Source of the DNA: Halieaceae bacterium UBA4452
GTDB lineage: Bacteria > Pseudomonadota > Gammaproteobacteria > Pseudomonadales > Halieaceae
Length of the DNA stretch: 47,801 nt
NCBI GenBank assembly: GCA_002389505.1
Contig: DGPA01000026.1
Coordinates: 52,245 to 100,045 of the forward strand
Reading direction: 5' to 3'
Made by a program: the position numbers and the translations under genes. The notes below the pieces were generated by a model. That model was not told the origin of the DNA and did no database searches. It saw only the letters and a list, made by a program, of their open reading frames with translations. Shown here piece after piece: positions 27,816 to 36,205 of the stretch (within the stretch, counting starts at the first letter, position 1; every line of letters begins with the position of its first letter).

Positions 27816-29545
27816 TGCTCGGCACCCAGACTGGCCAAACGGATTTCGCTCGACACCTCAATACGAGGGGTCGCATTGCGCAGCCGCAGTACACCCTCAG
27901 TAATTCGCGCATAGATAGGTGCAGCTGCAGCTCCTCCGCCGTAATCATCGCCCACGGGCTGGTCGACCACGATTGCAGTGACATAACGCGGCTCGTTCAT
28001 GGGCGCAATGCCAACAAACAGCGCCAAGTATTGATCGTCAATGTAGCCTTGGGCGCCCACTTTATGCACTGTGCCAGTTTTCCCACCCACCGAAAAACCA
28101 GCCACCCGGGCGCGCCTGCCGGTCCCGTGCTCACCGGTGACGCGCTCCAATACCGTTAACACCTGTTCGGCAATATCGGGCGCTACGACACGCTCACTGT
28201 GAAGAGGCTCATTGGTGCTGCGCTTTAACAAGGTCAGCGGCACCCGCAGACCTTGATTGGCAAACACCGCATAAGCCTGGGCCAGCTGAAGCGGCGTTGT
28301 CGTTAGGCCGTAACCAAACGCTAAGGTGGCTTTTTCAATGTCCGCCCAGTGCTCACGATTGGGCACCAGGCCCGAGCGCTCGCCGGGGAAGCCAACGGCA
28401 CTTTTGGCCCCGAAACCAAAGCGCCGATAGACGTCCAGAAGCGATTCATGCCCCACCGCCTGGGAGATTTTGGTCACCCCAACCTGGCTCGATTTTTCAA
28501 TGACCCGTGACACCGAGATTTCGCCATAATTACGCGGGTCTGAGAGCATTTTGCCATTCACCTGCATCCGGCCTGGTGAGGTGTCGATGAGTGTGTCGAT
28601 GGTAAATGCACCACCCTCTAAAGCCGCCACCAACAGCAAAGGTTTTACCGTCGACCCCGGCTCGATAGCATCGGTCATCACACGATTACGCGCCGCTTCA
28701 GGGTTGAAGTCTGCACGGCTATTGGGGTTGGACGCCGGGTGGTTGGTCATAGCCAATATTTCACCGGTCCAGGCGTCAATAGTGACCGCAGCGCCGGCCT
28801 GAGCACCTGTTTCAACCATGGCGCGCTGCAGCTCACGATGCTGGAGGGTTTGCAATCGTAAATCGATGGACAGGGCAATTTCGGTTCCGTGTCGGGCTTC
28901 TGCGACTACGCCAATATCGCGAATCGCATCGCCATGCAGGTCTTTAAGGTAGCGTTTTTTTCCTGCTCGACCGAAAAGTTCAGTATCCAAATGCTTTTCC
29001 AAGCCCGAGACACCACGCTCATCAGTATTGGTTAGCCCAACCACCTGAGAGGTCACCTCGCCCGCGGGGTAAAATCGTCGGTATTCGCGCTGGCTGCGCA
29101 CCCCGACAATGCCGAGATCGAGCACCCGTCGCGCTTGATCCGGGGTTTGACTGCGGGCCAGATACATAAATTGTTTGTCGGCATAGCGAGCGAGCTTCGC
29201 TTCGAGGGTGTCGCGCGCAGAGCCCAAGGCATTAGCGAGCTCTTCCAACCGATCCGAGCCCGATAAATGCTGAGGATTGGCCCACAGGGAGACCACCGGG
29301 GTACTCACTGCCAAGGGACTTCCACGCCGGTCGGTAATGAGCCCGCGGTAAGCCGGAATCTCAGCGAGACGAACAGCCCGCATAGCGCCCTGCTTCTTTA
29401 AAAATCCAGCGCCATGATCCTTGTCAATGGCCTGTATGAGCACAAGACGTCCAACCAGCAAGGTTCCAAGAGAAAAGAGTAGGAGGCTGAGCCACCAAAA
29501 CCGCCAAGCGGATGGTTCAACCGGTTGAATGTGTCGACGACTCAT
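27812..29545 (-). CDS. ftsI: Septal transpeptidase PBP3 (FtsI)
   Basis: Class B penicillin-binding protein that cross-links septal peptidoglycan. The 577 aa protein has a cytoplasmic tail, one membrane helix at about 15-38, a pedestal domain, and a transpeptidase domain with the nucleophile Ser298 in STVK (298-301) and KTG at 489-491. The second motif reads Ser352-Ser353-Gln354 instead of the SxN usual for these enzymes; the codon is CAG. Otherwise the domain looks intact. The ATG at 29545 overlaps the ftsL stop (ATGA). Confidence 0.96.
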   Translation of the reverse strand: MSRRHIQPVEPSAWRFWWLSLLLFSLGTLLVGRLVLIQAIDKDHGAGFLKKQGAMRAVRLAEIPAYRGLITDRRGSPLAVSTPVVSLWANPQHLSGSDRLEELANALGSARDTLEAKLARYADKQFMYLARSQTPDQARRVLDLGIVGVRSQREYRRFYPAGEVTSQVVGLTNTDERGVSGLEKHLDTELFGRAGKKRYLKDLHGDAIRDIGVVAEARHGTEIALSIDLRLQTLQHRELQRAMVETGAQAGAAVTIDAWTGEILAMTNHPASNPNSRADFNPEAARNRVMTDAIEPGSTVKPLLLVAALEGGAFTIDTLIDTSPGRMQVNGKMLSDPRNYGEISVSRVIEKSSQVGVTKISQAVGHESLLDVYRRFGFGAKSAVGFPGERSGLVPNREHWADIEKATLAFGYGLTTTPLQLAQAYAVFANQGLRVPLTLLKRSTNEPLHSERVVAPDIAEQVLTVLERVTGEHGTGRRARVAGFSVGGKTGTVHKVGAQGYIDDQYLALFVGIAPMNEPRYVTAIVVDQPVGDDYGGGAAAAPIYARITEGVLRLRNATPRIEVSSEIRLASLGAEQ

Positions 29546-29820
29546 TCCACCACCACTCGAATCGTCCCAATACTGGGTGTACTCATACCCAGTTGGTCTT
29601 TGGCTATAACCAACACCCGATGTGGACTGGCCAGCGTACTCTGCTCTAACAGCAGACGACTATAGTGTGCCTGGGCTCTCCAGCGCTCAATCTCTAAATC
29701 TTGCAAAGCGCTGTAAAAACGGCGACAACTATGGGAGCTGTAAACAACGGCAATTGCGCTGACTAGGCACAGCATGAGCAATGCTATGGCTGTGGCGGAT
29801 TCACGCTGCACCCCCACCAT
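29542..29820 (-). CDS. ftsL: Cell division protein FtsL
   Basis: Small bitopic protein that forms a complex with FtsB and FtsQ and activates FtsWI. The 92 aa protein has a membrane helix at about 10-28 followed by a heptad-like periplasmic coiled coil (FYSALQDLEIERWRAQ) and a short tail. Sequence conservation of FtsL is low; the call rests on length, topology and the position between rsmH and ftsI. Its ATG overlaps the rsmH stop by one base (TGATG). Confidence 0.92.
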   Translation of the reverse strand: MVGVQRESATAIALLMLCLVSAIAVVYSSHSCRRFYSALQDLEIERWRAQAHYSRLLLEQSTLASPHRVLVIAKDQLGMSTPSIGTIRVVVE

Positions 29821-30746
29821 CAGGCTATGCGCTCCGCCACGCGCATGATGGCCGAACGGGCTCGACTATTCGAGGCGATTTCGGCGTCGCTGGCACGCTG
29901 GGCTTTACCCACCAAGCGAAGGCGTTGACCGCGCTCGGAATCGGTAATGGGTACGCCCCGAGGAATCTGTAGCCCCCTAGCCTGATCGCGCATAAAACGC
30001 TTCACAATGCGATCTTCTAGAGAGTGAAAACTAATGATGACCAAACGGCCGTCGCTCTCAAGCAGATCCAGTACCTTATCAAGTAGCAGCTCGAGATCGC
30101 TAAGCTCATCGTTGATGGCAATCCGAATAGCCTGAAATGCACGGGTCGCCGGATGTTTATGCTTTTCCCAAGCAGGATTGGCGTCAGTAATCACCTTCGC
30201 CAACCGTCCGGTGGTTGTAAAGGGTTCCAGCGCGCGCTGCTCAACAATGGCGCCAGCGATTCGCTTGGCAAACCGCTCTTCACCATATGCTCGCAATACG
30301 CGCACTAATTCGGTCTCTGACACTGTGTTGACGAACTCGGCGGCGGTCGGGCCGCTGCGGGTATCCATGCGCATATCAAGCGGTCCATCGTGCAAAAAGC
30401 TGAAACCGCGCTCCCGCGCATCCAGCTGCGGGCTTGATACACCAAGATCTAGCAACACCCCTGCCAAAGGACGGCCTGCACGCTCCAGCGCGGCAAAACT
30501 GTCATGAATAAACCGCAGGCGATGGTCGTTGGTAGCCATGGTTGCTGCGACCTGCGCCGCCTCAGGATCCTTGTCGAAAGCCACCAGCCGCCCACTGGGC
30601 GCCAGGTATTTAAGAATGCACGCCGCGTGTCCCCCACGGCCAAACGTACCGTCAACATAGGTGCCCACATTCTCTGCCGTATTAGTTCTGGTCATGAGTG
30701 CAGCAACCGCCTCCTCAAGTAAAACTGTCTGATGCGCAAGGGTCAT
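29820..30746 (-). CDS. rsmH: 16S rRNA (cytosine-1402-N4) methyltransferase
   Basis: Methylates N4 of C1402 in the ribosomal P site; RsmI, also in this window at 31994-32827, methylates the 2'-O of the same nucleotide. The 308 aa protein starts HQTVLLEEAVAAL, with SAM motif DGTFGRGGHA near 29-38 and LDLGVSSPQLD near 98. ISFHSLEDRIVK lies in the C-terminal third. It overlaps mraZ by one base (TGATG). Formerly mraW. Confidence 0.97.
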   Translation of the reverse strand: MTLAHQTVLLEEAVAALMTRTNTAENVGTYVDGTFGRGGHAACILKYLAPSGRLVAFDKDPEAAQVAATMATNDHRLRFIHDSFAALERAGRPLAGVLLDLGVSSPQLDARERGFSFLHDGPLDMRMDTRSGPTAAEFVNTVSETELVRVLRAYGEERFAKRIAGAIVEQRALEPFTTTGRLAKVITDANPAWEKHKHPATRAFQAIRIAINDELSDLELLLDKVLDLLESDGRLVIISFHSLEDRIVKRFMRDQARGLQIPRGVPITDSERGQRLRLVGKAQRASDAEIASNSRARSAIMRVAERIA

Positions 30747-31198
30747 CAGAGCGTTAACGACATCAACTCAACCGGGACATCACCTTCCACTTCGGCAGCT
30801 AGCGCCGCCTCGCGCTCGGCCAGCCATAGATTCTCTGACCACAGCTCAAGCTTGTTGCCCTGCCCCACCAGCACGAGCTTTTTCTCCAAGCGAGCGTAGT
30901 CTCGAAGCGATTGGGGCAGTAAAATTCGACCATTGCTGTCCAATTCAAGATCGCTGGCATAACCCAGCACCAATCGCTGAAAACGCTTCACCGCCGGCTT
31001 CAGGGCTGGCAAGGCTTGAACGTCGGCTTCAATACGCTCCCACTCGGGTAAGGGATAAATGGCCAAGCAAGGGGATTGAGTGTCAATAGTCATCACCACA
31101 CGGCCCTCACATTGGGCGGCCAGGGACTCACGCTGGCGAGCAGGCACGGCCATGCGTCCCTTCGCATCCATGTTGATGTGCTGTACACCTCTAAACAC
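30746..31198 (-). CDS. mraZ: Transcriptional regulator MraZ
   Basis: DNA-binding regulator that represses the dcw operon from its own promoter in E. coli. The 150 aa protein has two tandem SpoVT/AbrB-like halves, each with the family's D-x3-R motif: NMDAKGRMAVPARQR near residue 10 and LDSNGRILLPQSLRDYA near 90. It starts with GTG at 31198 after a strong GAGGTGGG ribosome site. Directly upstream lie a strong promoter and GTGG repeats, consistent with autorepression. Confidence 0.96.
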   Translation of the reverse strand: MFRGVQHINMDAKGRMAVPARQRESLAAQCEGRVVMTIDTQSPCLAIYPLPEWERIEADVQALPALKPAVKRFQRLVLGYASDLELDSNGRILLPQSLRDYARLEKKLVLVGQGNKLELWSENLWLAEREAALAAEVEGDVPVELMSLTL

Positions 31199-31242
31199 GA
31201 CTGATTTCCCACCTCACCCTGACACGACGCCATCTGCGGGCT

Positions 31243-31272
31243 AAAAATCCACTTTACCCCACTTTTCACCAC
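31243..31272 (-). promoter_or_regulatory. Candidate MraZ operator: three GTGG repeats at 10-bp period
   Basis: On the minus strand three consecutive 10-base units begin with GTGG: GTGGTGAAAA, GTGGGGTAAA and GTGGATTTTT. MraZ of E. coli is known to bind TGGGN repeats separated by five bases, i.e. a 10-base period, near its own promoter. The first unit overlaps the -10 hexamer, so bound MraZ would block the polymerase. A fourth, unphased GTGGGAAA lies in the ribosome site. Confidence 0.65.
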
Positions 31273-31299
31273 TATACGACCCCAGCGACCCCTCGTCAA
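31271..31299 (-). promoter_or_regulatory. Sigma70-type promoter of the dcw operon (mraZ promoter)
   Basis: TTGACG (31294-31299) and TATAGT (31271-31276) are separated by exactly 17 bases; five of six positions match the consensus in each hexamer. The predicted start lies inside the GTGG repeats, giving a leader of about 65 bases before the mraZ GTG. Confidence 0.72.
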
Positions 31300-31513
31300 C
31301 GGTAATGGCAAGAAAATTCCTTACAATTCAGCGAGTTAAGCGTGCAGAGAGCGCGTCAATGTGTGCAGTAAATAAGATCCACAAAGCCGGTAAAAACAGC
31401 CTATTAGACTGCCCAAGCAATACAAAACTTTAGTTTATATGCCTTAATAGTCTATCAATAAATTTATATAGTCTAAATTAGTATTAATATGCTGAGCAGC
31501 AGCGGGCGGTGGG
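31300..31513. other. AT-rich spacer between mraZ promoter and rnpB terminator
   Basis: No gene is visible. The stretch from about 31420 to 31495 is strikingly AT-rich, with repeated TAGTCTA-like words. It is more than 100 bases upstream of the mraZ promoter, so a direct UP-element role is doubtful. It may simply separate the two transcription units. Confidence 0.5.
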
Positions 31514-31552
31514 AAAAGCGCCTTGAGGAGGCGCCCCCCGCTAAGGGGGCGC
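31514..31552 (-). terminator. Terminator region of rnpB
   Basis: On the minus strand GCGCCT and AGGCGC form a six-pair stem over a five-base loop (31518-31534), followed by TTTT (31514-31517). Just upstream a second, stronger hairpin, GCGCCCCC with GGGGGCGC (31531-31552), shares bases with the first, so the two may be alternatives. Confidence 0.6.
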
Positions 31553-31559
31553 AAAGGAT

Positions 31560-31897
31560 GAGTCAGTCGATAAGCCGGGTTCTGTCGTGGACGATCATTC
31601 ATCTGCGACGAACGTCACCGTCCGCCTGTAGCAACCTACCCGAATCCGCCGGAGATCACGGCTAATGGATTCCTATTTGGTCTTGCTCCGAGTGGGGTTT
31701 ACCATCGCCATACTTGTTACCAAGTATGCGGTGCGCTCTTACCGCACCTTTTCACCCTTACCCGATCGAGATCGGGCGGTTTCCTCTCTGTTGCACTTTC
31801 CGTAGGCTCTCGCCCCCCAGGCGTTACCTGGCACTCTGATCTCTGGAGCCCGGACTTTCCTCTGCCGATAATTCGACAGCGATCGCCTAACCAACTC
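31560..31897 (-). ncRNA. rnpB: RNase P RNA (class A)
   Basis: Catalytic RNA that trims the 5' leader of pre-tRNAs together with the RnpA protein. About 338 nt. Conserved blocks are visible on the minus strand: GAGGAAAGTCCGGGCTCC near the 5' end, GCCAGGTAACGCCTGG, CCGATCTCGATCGG-type P12 arm, GGTGCGGTAAGAGCGCACC and, near the 3' end, CCACGACAGAACCCGGCTTA. The ends are set by pairing GAGTTGGTT (5') with GACTGACTC (3') as helix P1, all nine positions pairing with wobbles, and by a promoter seven bases upstream. Position between mraZ and rsmI is the same as in Pseudomonas. Confidence 0.95.
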
Positions 31898-31904
31898 GGC
31901 CGCC

Positions 31905-31933
31905 ACTGTAGACGCCCGCTTGCAAATACTCAA
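31905..31933 (-). promoter_or_regulatory. Promoter of rnpB
   Basis: TTGAGT and TACAGT are separated by 17 bases, each matching four of six consensus positions. The -10 ends seven bases before the predicted RNA 5' end, which independently supports both calls. Confidence 0.6.
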
Positions 31934-31993
31934 GAAAAAGTCCCTGTGGCGACGCCATTAGTTTTATTCACCGCACTTTTACCACGGGTTTTT

Positions 31994-32827
31994 TTAAACC
32001 TTCAGGGCCAACAGCCGCTCATACACCTGCCGAGCCTTCAAGCCATACACCTCAGCGACAATCGCCGCCGCCTTACGTGGTGGCAGTTCAAGGGCAAGAC
32101 GCATAAGCAGCGAATCGGCCGCGGGATCAACGGCAACAGTGGATTTTGATGCCGGGCCCACCAGCAGCACCTGTTCACCACGCTGCTGATTGCTGTCGGC
32201 TCTGACCCAGTCAAGTAACACCGCGAGCGGAGCGCGACGTATCGTTTCAAAGGACTTGGTCAGCTCTCTCGCCAATACCACCTCTCGCTCGGCGCCAAAT
32301 TCCAGCAGCATCGCCTCTAACGTAGCGAGGATGCGATGGGGCGCCTCATAAAACACCACCGTGTGATCGCGCTGACTGAGAGCTTGCAGACGGGCGGCGC
32401 GCGGTCCTGCTTTGGCCGGTAAAAACCCCTCGAAAGCGAAGCGATCTGTGGGGAGCCCTGAGGCGCTGAGCGCGGTAATGGCTGCGCAGGGCCCCGGTAA
32501 CGGCACAACAGGGCACTGTGCATCTTGGGCTGCGCGCACCAAACGAAAACCCGGATCAGACACTAGGGGGGTGCCTGCGTCACTGATTAATGCAATGGCT
32601 TTACCCCCGACCAGCTGGGCCACAAGGCGCTCAGTCACACCGTCGTCCACATGCTCGTGATAAGCCCACATAGGCGTATCAATATTGAGGTGGTTGAGAA
32701 GCTTGCGGCTGTGTCGGGTATCCTCAGCGGCAATAACATCAACAGAGGCCAGCACCTCGCACGCTCGAAGCGTGATGTCGGTGAGATTCCCTATGGGCGT
32801 TGGTACAATGTACAAACAGCGTTCCAA
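31994..32827 (-). CDS. rsmI: 16S rRNA (cytidine-1402-2'-O) methyltransferase
   Basis: Methylates the 2'-O of C1402 in 16S rRNA, the nucleotide also modified by RsmH. The 277 aa protein has the tetrapyrrole-methylase fold, with LYIVPTPIGNLTDIT at the N-terminus, AAEDTRHSRKLL near 34, and LISDAGTPLVSDPGFRLV near 80. The start is a TTG at 32827 with GGGGGAG eight bases upstream. It diverges from lpoA with only 28 bases between the start codons, the arrangement also seen in E. coli (yraL/yraM). Confidence 0.96.
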   Translation of the reverse strand: MERCLYIVPTPIGNLTDITLRACEVLASVDVIAAEDTRHSRKLLNHLNIDTPMWAYHEHVDDGVTERLVAQLVGGKAIALISDAGTPLVSDPGFRLVRAAQDAQCPVVPLPGPCAAITALSASGLPTDRFAFEGFLPAKAGPRAARLQALSQRDHTVVFYEAPHRILATLEAMLLEFGAEREVVLARELTKSFETIRRAPLAVLLDWVRADSNQQRGEQVLLVGPASKSTVAVDPAADSLLMRLALELPPRKAAAIVAEVYGLKARQVYERLLALKV

Positions 32828-32855
32828 AACGATAACTCCCCCTTATACTGTCGCC

Positions 32856-34610
32856 ATGAGTTTATCCCAACCGCGACAAAGTATACGCCCGAAGCGGCTC
32901 TTAAGGGGCCTGCTGCTGATGCTGATGGTATCTGGCTGTGCGACCGGTCCCAGCGATACCCGTCCCATGGTCGACGCTGTCACCAAAACAACCGCCGTCC
33001 CACCCCCATTACCTGCCCAACCCGAGCAAACCATTGACATTCAGGCGCGTAACACCACCCGCCACATAGCCATGACTGAGGGCAGCTTGCAGGCGCGTGT
33101 GCAGCGCAACGCACTCCTCATTCAAGGGTTAGATGCGCTCACCGCAACGCTCATCGAATCAGATATTACCTGGCTAGAGGGTGACATTAATACAGCCCAC
33201 CAACTGCTCGACGGCCTAGTGACTACAGACCCGGGTAGCCGCGACCTGCTGCTCGCTGAACGCCTCCAGCGTGCCAGTCAGCAAGGTCTGTGGTTAAAGG
33301 CTGCAGGACTGGCGCACCAACGCCTGGTACTGAGCGGTGATGCAAAGCAGCAAGCCGCGCTAAAAGACAGCCTTTGGTCGCTATTAATGCGCGTCGATGA
33401 TGGCACACTCAACGCGCTGTTACGCCAGTCATCCAATCGTGACTGGAAGGGCTGGCTCACCCTCGCTGAGGCCTATCGACAGGGGCGCAGCGCGGTCAAA
33501 AACTGGTTAACCCGTCACCCTCAACATGCTGCCTTGGCACCACTACCTTCGGGATTGAATGCGTGGTTAAAGACGGCCACACCGGACACCCTTGCTATTA
33601 TGCTGCCTTTTAGCGGCAGGTTGGCGAGTGCCGGTGAATCAGTACTTAAGGGCGCGGTCGAACAACTCTATCGGCGTTTCCCTGATGCACCTACGCGTCC
33701 ACGGTTAATAACCATCGATATCACTCAATTCCCGGGGGTAGTAAGCGCCTACCAAAGTGCCCTAGCGGCCAACGCTGAGGTTGTTATTGGGCCGCTAACG
33801 AAAAGTCACAGCCAAACACTGGCTATGCTAGATAGACGACCCATACCCGTTATTGCGCTCAATAGGCCCAAGGGGCTATCCCCGAATCAGGCAAATAATT
33901 GGCTGGCCTTGAGCCTTGCTCCCGAAGACGAGGCAAGACAAATCGCACGCTTAGCCTTTGGTCAAGGACTACGACGGAGCATTACCATACGACCTGACAA
34001 TGACTGGGGACGGCGTATGGAGGCGGCGCTACAAGAAGCTTGGCGCGAGCTTGGTGGCACTGCGCATACCAGCATCGCGCTCTCGGCCGCCACCCCCCAC
34101 TCGGAACAAATCAGCAAGGCCCTTGGAGGGTTCGAATCTGAGGCACGAATTGCCGCGGTTGAAGAAGCCTTTGAGGCGCCAGTGGCAGCGCGCGCGCGGC
34201 GCTATCAAGATTTTGATTGCATTTTCTTGCTGACTCAGGGACCCAGGGACGCCCGCAGCCTACGCCCACTACTGGTATTTCACTACAGCGCCGATGTCCC
34301 TGTTTTCGCGACCTCCTCGATCTATAGCGGCGATCAGGCACGTCAAAATCGAGACCTTAATAGCGTTATTTTTGTCGAAATTCCTGCTGTCCTCAACGCT
34401 GCCTCAACCGACCGCTTTACCCAGCTCAAGGCGTTGGGCCATGACGCGATTACCGCTCTCGACCACCGAGAGCAAGCGCAAGTGTCTCACCTCCCCTTTG
34501 CACAGGGTGCAACAGGATTGTTGACCCGCATGCCCAATGGTGACGTGGAGCGAGAGCTAATTCCGGTTGAATTTGCTGGCGACAAAATCCGTAAACATCG
34601 ATTACCCTGA
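32856..34610 (+). CDS. lpoA: Penicillin-binding protein activator LpoA (outer-membrane lipoprotein)
   Basis: Outer-membrane lipoprotein that reaches through the periplasm to stimulate the bifunctional synthase PBP1A. Starting at the ATG at 32856 it is 584 aa, with a basic N-region, hydrophobic core and lipobox VSGC (Cys28). A helical TPR-like N-domain follows to about 240, then a periplasmic-binding-protein-like C-domain beginning TLAIMLPFSGRLASAGESVLKGAVEQ. The longer open frame upstream is rsmI antisense. There is no ribosome site before the ATG, and a TATACT at 32844-32849 lies only six bases away, so the transcript may be nearly leaderless. Confidence 0.9.
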   Translation: MSLSQPRQSIRPKRLLRGLLLMLMVSGCATGPSDTRPMVDAVTKTTAVPPPLPAQPEQTIDIQARNTTRHIAMTEGSLQARVQRNALLIQGLDALTATLIESDITWLEGDINTAHQLLDGLVTTDPGSRDLLLAERLQRASQQGLWLKAAGLAHQRLVLSGDAKQQAALKDSLWSLLMRVDDGTLNALLRQSSNRDWKGWLTLAEAYRQGRSAVKNWLTRHPQHAALAPLPSGLNAWLKTATPDTLAIMLPFSGRLASAGESVLKGAVEQLYRRFPDAPTRPRLITIDITQFPGVVSAYQSALAANAEVVIGPLTKSHSQTLAMLDRRPIPVIALNRPKGLSPNQANNWLALSLAPEDEARQIARLAFGQGLRRSITIRPDNDWGRRMEAALQEAWRELGGTAHTSIALSAATPHSEQISKALGGFESEARIAAVEEAFEAPVAARARRYQDFDCIFLLTQGPRDARSLRPLLVFHYSADVPVFATSSIYSGDQARQNRDLNSVIFVEIPAVLNAASTDRFTQLKALGHDAITALDHREQAQVSHLPFAQGATGLLTRMPNGDVERELIPVEFAGDKIRKHRLP

Positions 34611-34634
34611 GCGTTTGACCTTTGGACATAAACG

Positions 34635-34988
34635 ATGGGTAACGCAATGGGGCAACAGGCAGAGGCGCTTGCCTGCTCGTTTCTCGAGCAACAAGGTCTC
34701 AGGCTGATCACCAAAAATTATCGATGTGCCTTAGGTGAAATCGATATCATTATGTTCGACGGCGCTATCGTGGTGTTCATTGAGGTGCGTCTACGCCGAC
34801 TGGGGCGCTTTGGGCGAGCAGAAGACAGTATTACCCGACGGAAACAGCAAAAAATAATTCGCACAGCCCAGTATTTTAGAAAAACCTATCCGAATTATTC
34901 CTCACAGACCTGTCGGTTTGATATTGTTGCCTACAACGGCCACGACCCAGGAAAGACTTCACCTCACTGGCTTACCCAAGCATTTTAG
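34635..34988 (+). CDS. yraN: YraN family (UPF0102) nuclease-like protein
   Basis: A 117 aa protein of the UPF0102 family with a Holliday-junction-resolvase-like fold; the biological role is not established. It shows MGQQAEALACSFLEQQGL, then LGEIDIIMFDGAIVVFIEVRLRR, containing the GEIDLI and E-x-R core of the family's putative nuclease site. It lies 24 bases after lpoA and 34 before the SIS-domain gene, the conserved lpoA-yraN-diaA-dolP order. Confidence 0.9.
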   Translation: MGNAMGQQAEALACSFLEQQGLRLITKNYRCALGEIDIIMFDGAIVVFIEVRLRRLGRFGRAEDSITRRKQQKIIRTAQYFRKTYPNYSSQTCRFDIVAYNGHDPGKTSPHWLTQAF

Positions 34989-35022
34989 TCGCCAATCAGT
35001 TAAGCGGGATTGAATAAATAAC

Positions 35023-35577
35023 ATGCATTACGAAGCCACTGCACATCACTTCCAACAGCTGATTGAACAGCTCAGTCTGTCAGTGGATGCGATTGCCGAT
35101 ATCGCCGGCATCGCCGCCGAGCAGGTGGCAGAGGCCCTAGTCGGCGAGAAAAAGTTATTTTGTTGCGGTGTAGGTATCGATGCATCCACCGCCACTTTAA
35201 TGAGCACGCTATTAACTTGCGGGGTAAACCGCGAACGCCCAACGCTACCTGCTATCGAATTGAGTACGACGACTAATCAGCCCGACGATGGCGCCATCCA
35301 CTGGCTGACCAACCGATTGGGCGCCCTCGGTCAACCCGGCGATATCGCTATTATATTTGCCAGTCAATTATCGACGCACAGCCTTGAAAAACTTGAGTCG
35401 ACCGTCAATAATCGCCAATGTGTAGCCATATGGATTGGCGCACAGGGTCGCGGACCAAGCCTCGTCTTTCCCGGCGCTGACCCCTTGATTACCCTATCGC
35501 TTTGCCACGCAAGTGCTGCTTGCCTAGCTGAGTTAATTGACATCGCAATGTTTGGCCCTCTGGAGATTAGCTATTGA
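35023..35577 (+). CDS. SIS-domain protein, DiaA-like, divergent
   Basis: Occupies the diaA position between yraN and dolP; DiaA in E. coli binds DnaA and promotes initiation. The 184 aa length fits, and the N-terminal helix (HHFQQLIEQLSLSVDAI) and VGEKKLFCCGVG strand align with DiaA/GmhA. However the usual GNGGSAA loop reads GVGIDAS and the STSGNS loop reads FASQLSTHS, so the phosphosugar-binding residues are largely lost. Enzymatic isomerase activity is therefore unlikely; a protein-binding role like DiaA's is possible but unproven. Its stop overlaps the dolP start codon. Confidence 0.72.
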   Translation: MHYEATAHHFQQLIEQLSLSVDAIADIAGIAAEQVAEALVGEKKLFCCGVGIDASTATLMSTLLTCGVNRERPTLPAIELSTTTNQPDDGAIHWLTNRLGALGQPGDIAIIFASQLSTHSLEKLESTVNNRQCVAIWIGAQGRGPSLVFPGADPLITLSLCHASAACLAELIDIAMFGPLEISY

Positions 35578-36146
35578 AAAATCTATATCAAATGCTCGCA
35601 GCAACCGCGCTGTTGAGTGCACTAACAGGCTGTGGCTCGGTACTCGCAACCCTTGAAGTTGAACCCATTAATACCGATCCAGGGAAGCGATCCGTCGCCC
35701 AGCAAGTACTCGATGAAAGCATTGAAACCAAGGCCGTTGTTAACCTCCGAGCCCATAACACCGCCTTCGATAAGGCTAAATTTGTAGTGGTGGCCTACAA
35801 CGGCTATGTCTTGATTGCCGGAGAAGTAGCGAGCCCGGATATGGTCAGTGAAGCGGCTGAGGTACTCAGGGATATCGACGGTGTCAGACGCATTTACAAT
35901 GAATTAATTGTCGGGCCCAAGTCAACGGCGCAGATCAGCGCCAACGACGCCTGGCTAACCACCAAAGTGAAAACGGCGCTATTAACCCATGCCAATACAC
36001 CCGCCCTGCGCGTGAAGGTTGTCACCGAAAATAGCGTCGTTTACCTCATGGGGCTGCTGACCCCTACGGAGGCCAAGCGCGCTGAAGCGGTAGCCGCTGA
36101 GGTAGCAAAAGTAACCAAGGTAGTGGCTTTGTTTGAGTTAATCTAG
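35574..36146 (+). CDS. dolP: BON-domain outer-membrane lipoprotein DolP
   Basis: Envelope-integrity lipoprotein that in E. coli binds anionic phospholipid and the BAM complex. The 190 aa protein has a short signal with lipobox LTGC (Cys20) and two BON domains, roughly 48-115 (NLRAHNTAFDKAKFVVVAYN) and 125-190 (WLTTKVKTALLTHANTPAL). The start is TTG at 35574, overlapping the upstream stop, with GGAG eight bases before it; an internal ATG at 35592 would shorten the signal. It ends with a strong terminator. Formerly yraP. Confidence 0.93.
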   Translation: MKNLYQMLAATALLSALTGCGSVLATLEVEPINTDPGKRSVAQQVLDESIETKAVVNLRAHNTAFDKAKFVVVAYNGYVLIAGEVASPDMVSEAAEVLRDIDGVRRIYNELIVGPKSTAQISANDAWLTTKVKTALLTHANTPALRVKVVTENSVVYLMGLLTPTEAKRAEAVAAEVAKVTKVVALFELI

Positions 36147-36179
36147 AGACCTACACGCCAGACTAAGATCGAGTAACAG

Positions 36180-36205
36180 GGAGGCTGTCAATCCTCCTTT
36201 TTTTT
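36180..36205 (+). terminator. Intrinsic terminator after dolP
   Basis: GGAGG (36180-36184) and CCTCC (36193-36197) form a stem over an eight-base loop, followed by eight T residues (36198-36205). It ends the plus-strand lpoA-yraN-diaA-dolP unit, and its T run overlaps the stop codon of the convergent sspB. Confidence 0.82.

Noticed and set aside
36180..36205. Bidirectional use of the dolP terminator for sspB
   Set aside because: In the sspB direction the hairpin is not followed by T residues, so it should work only for dolP.
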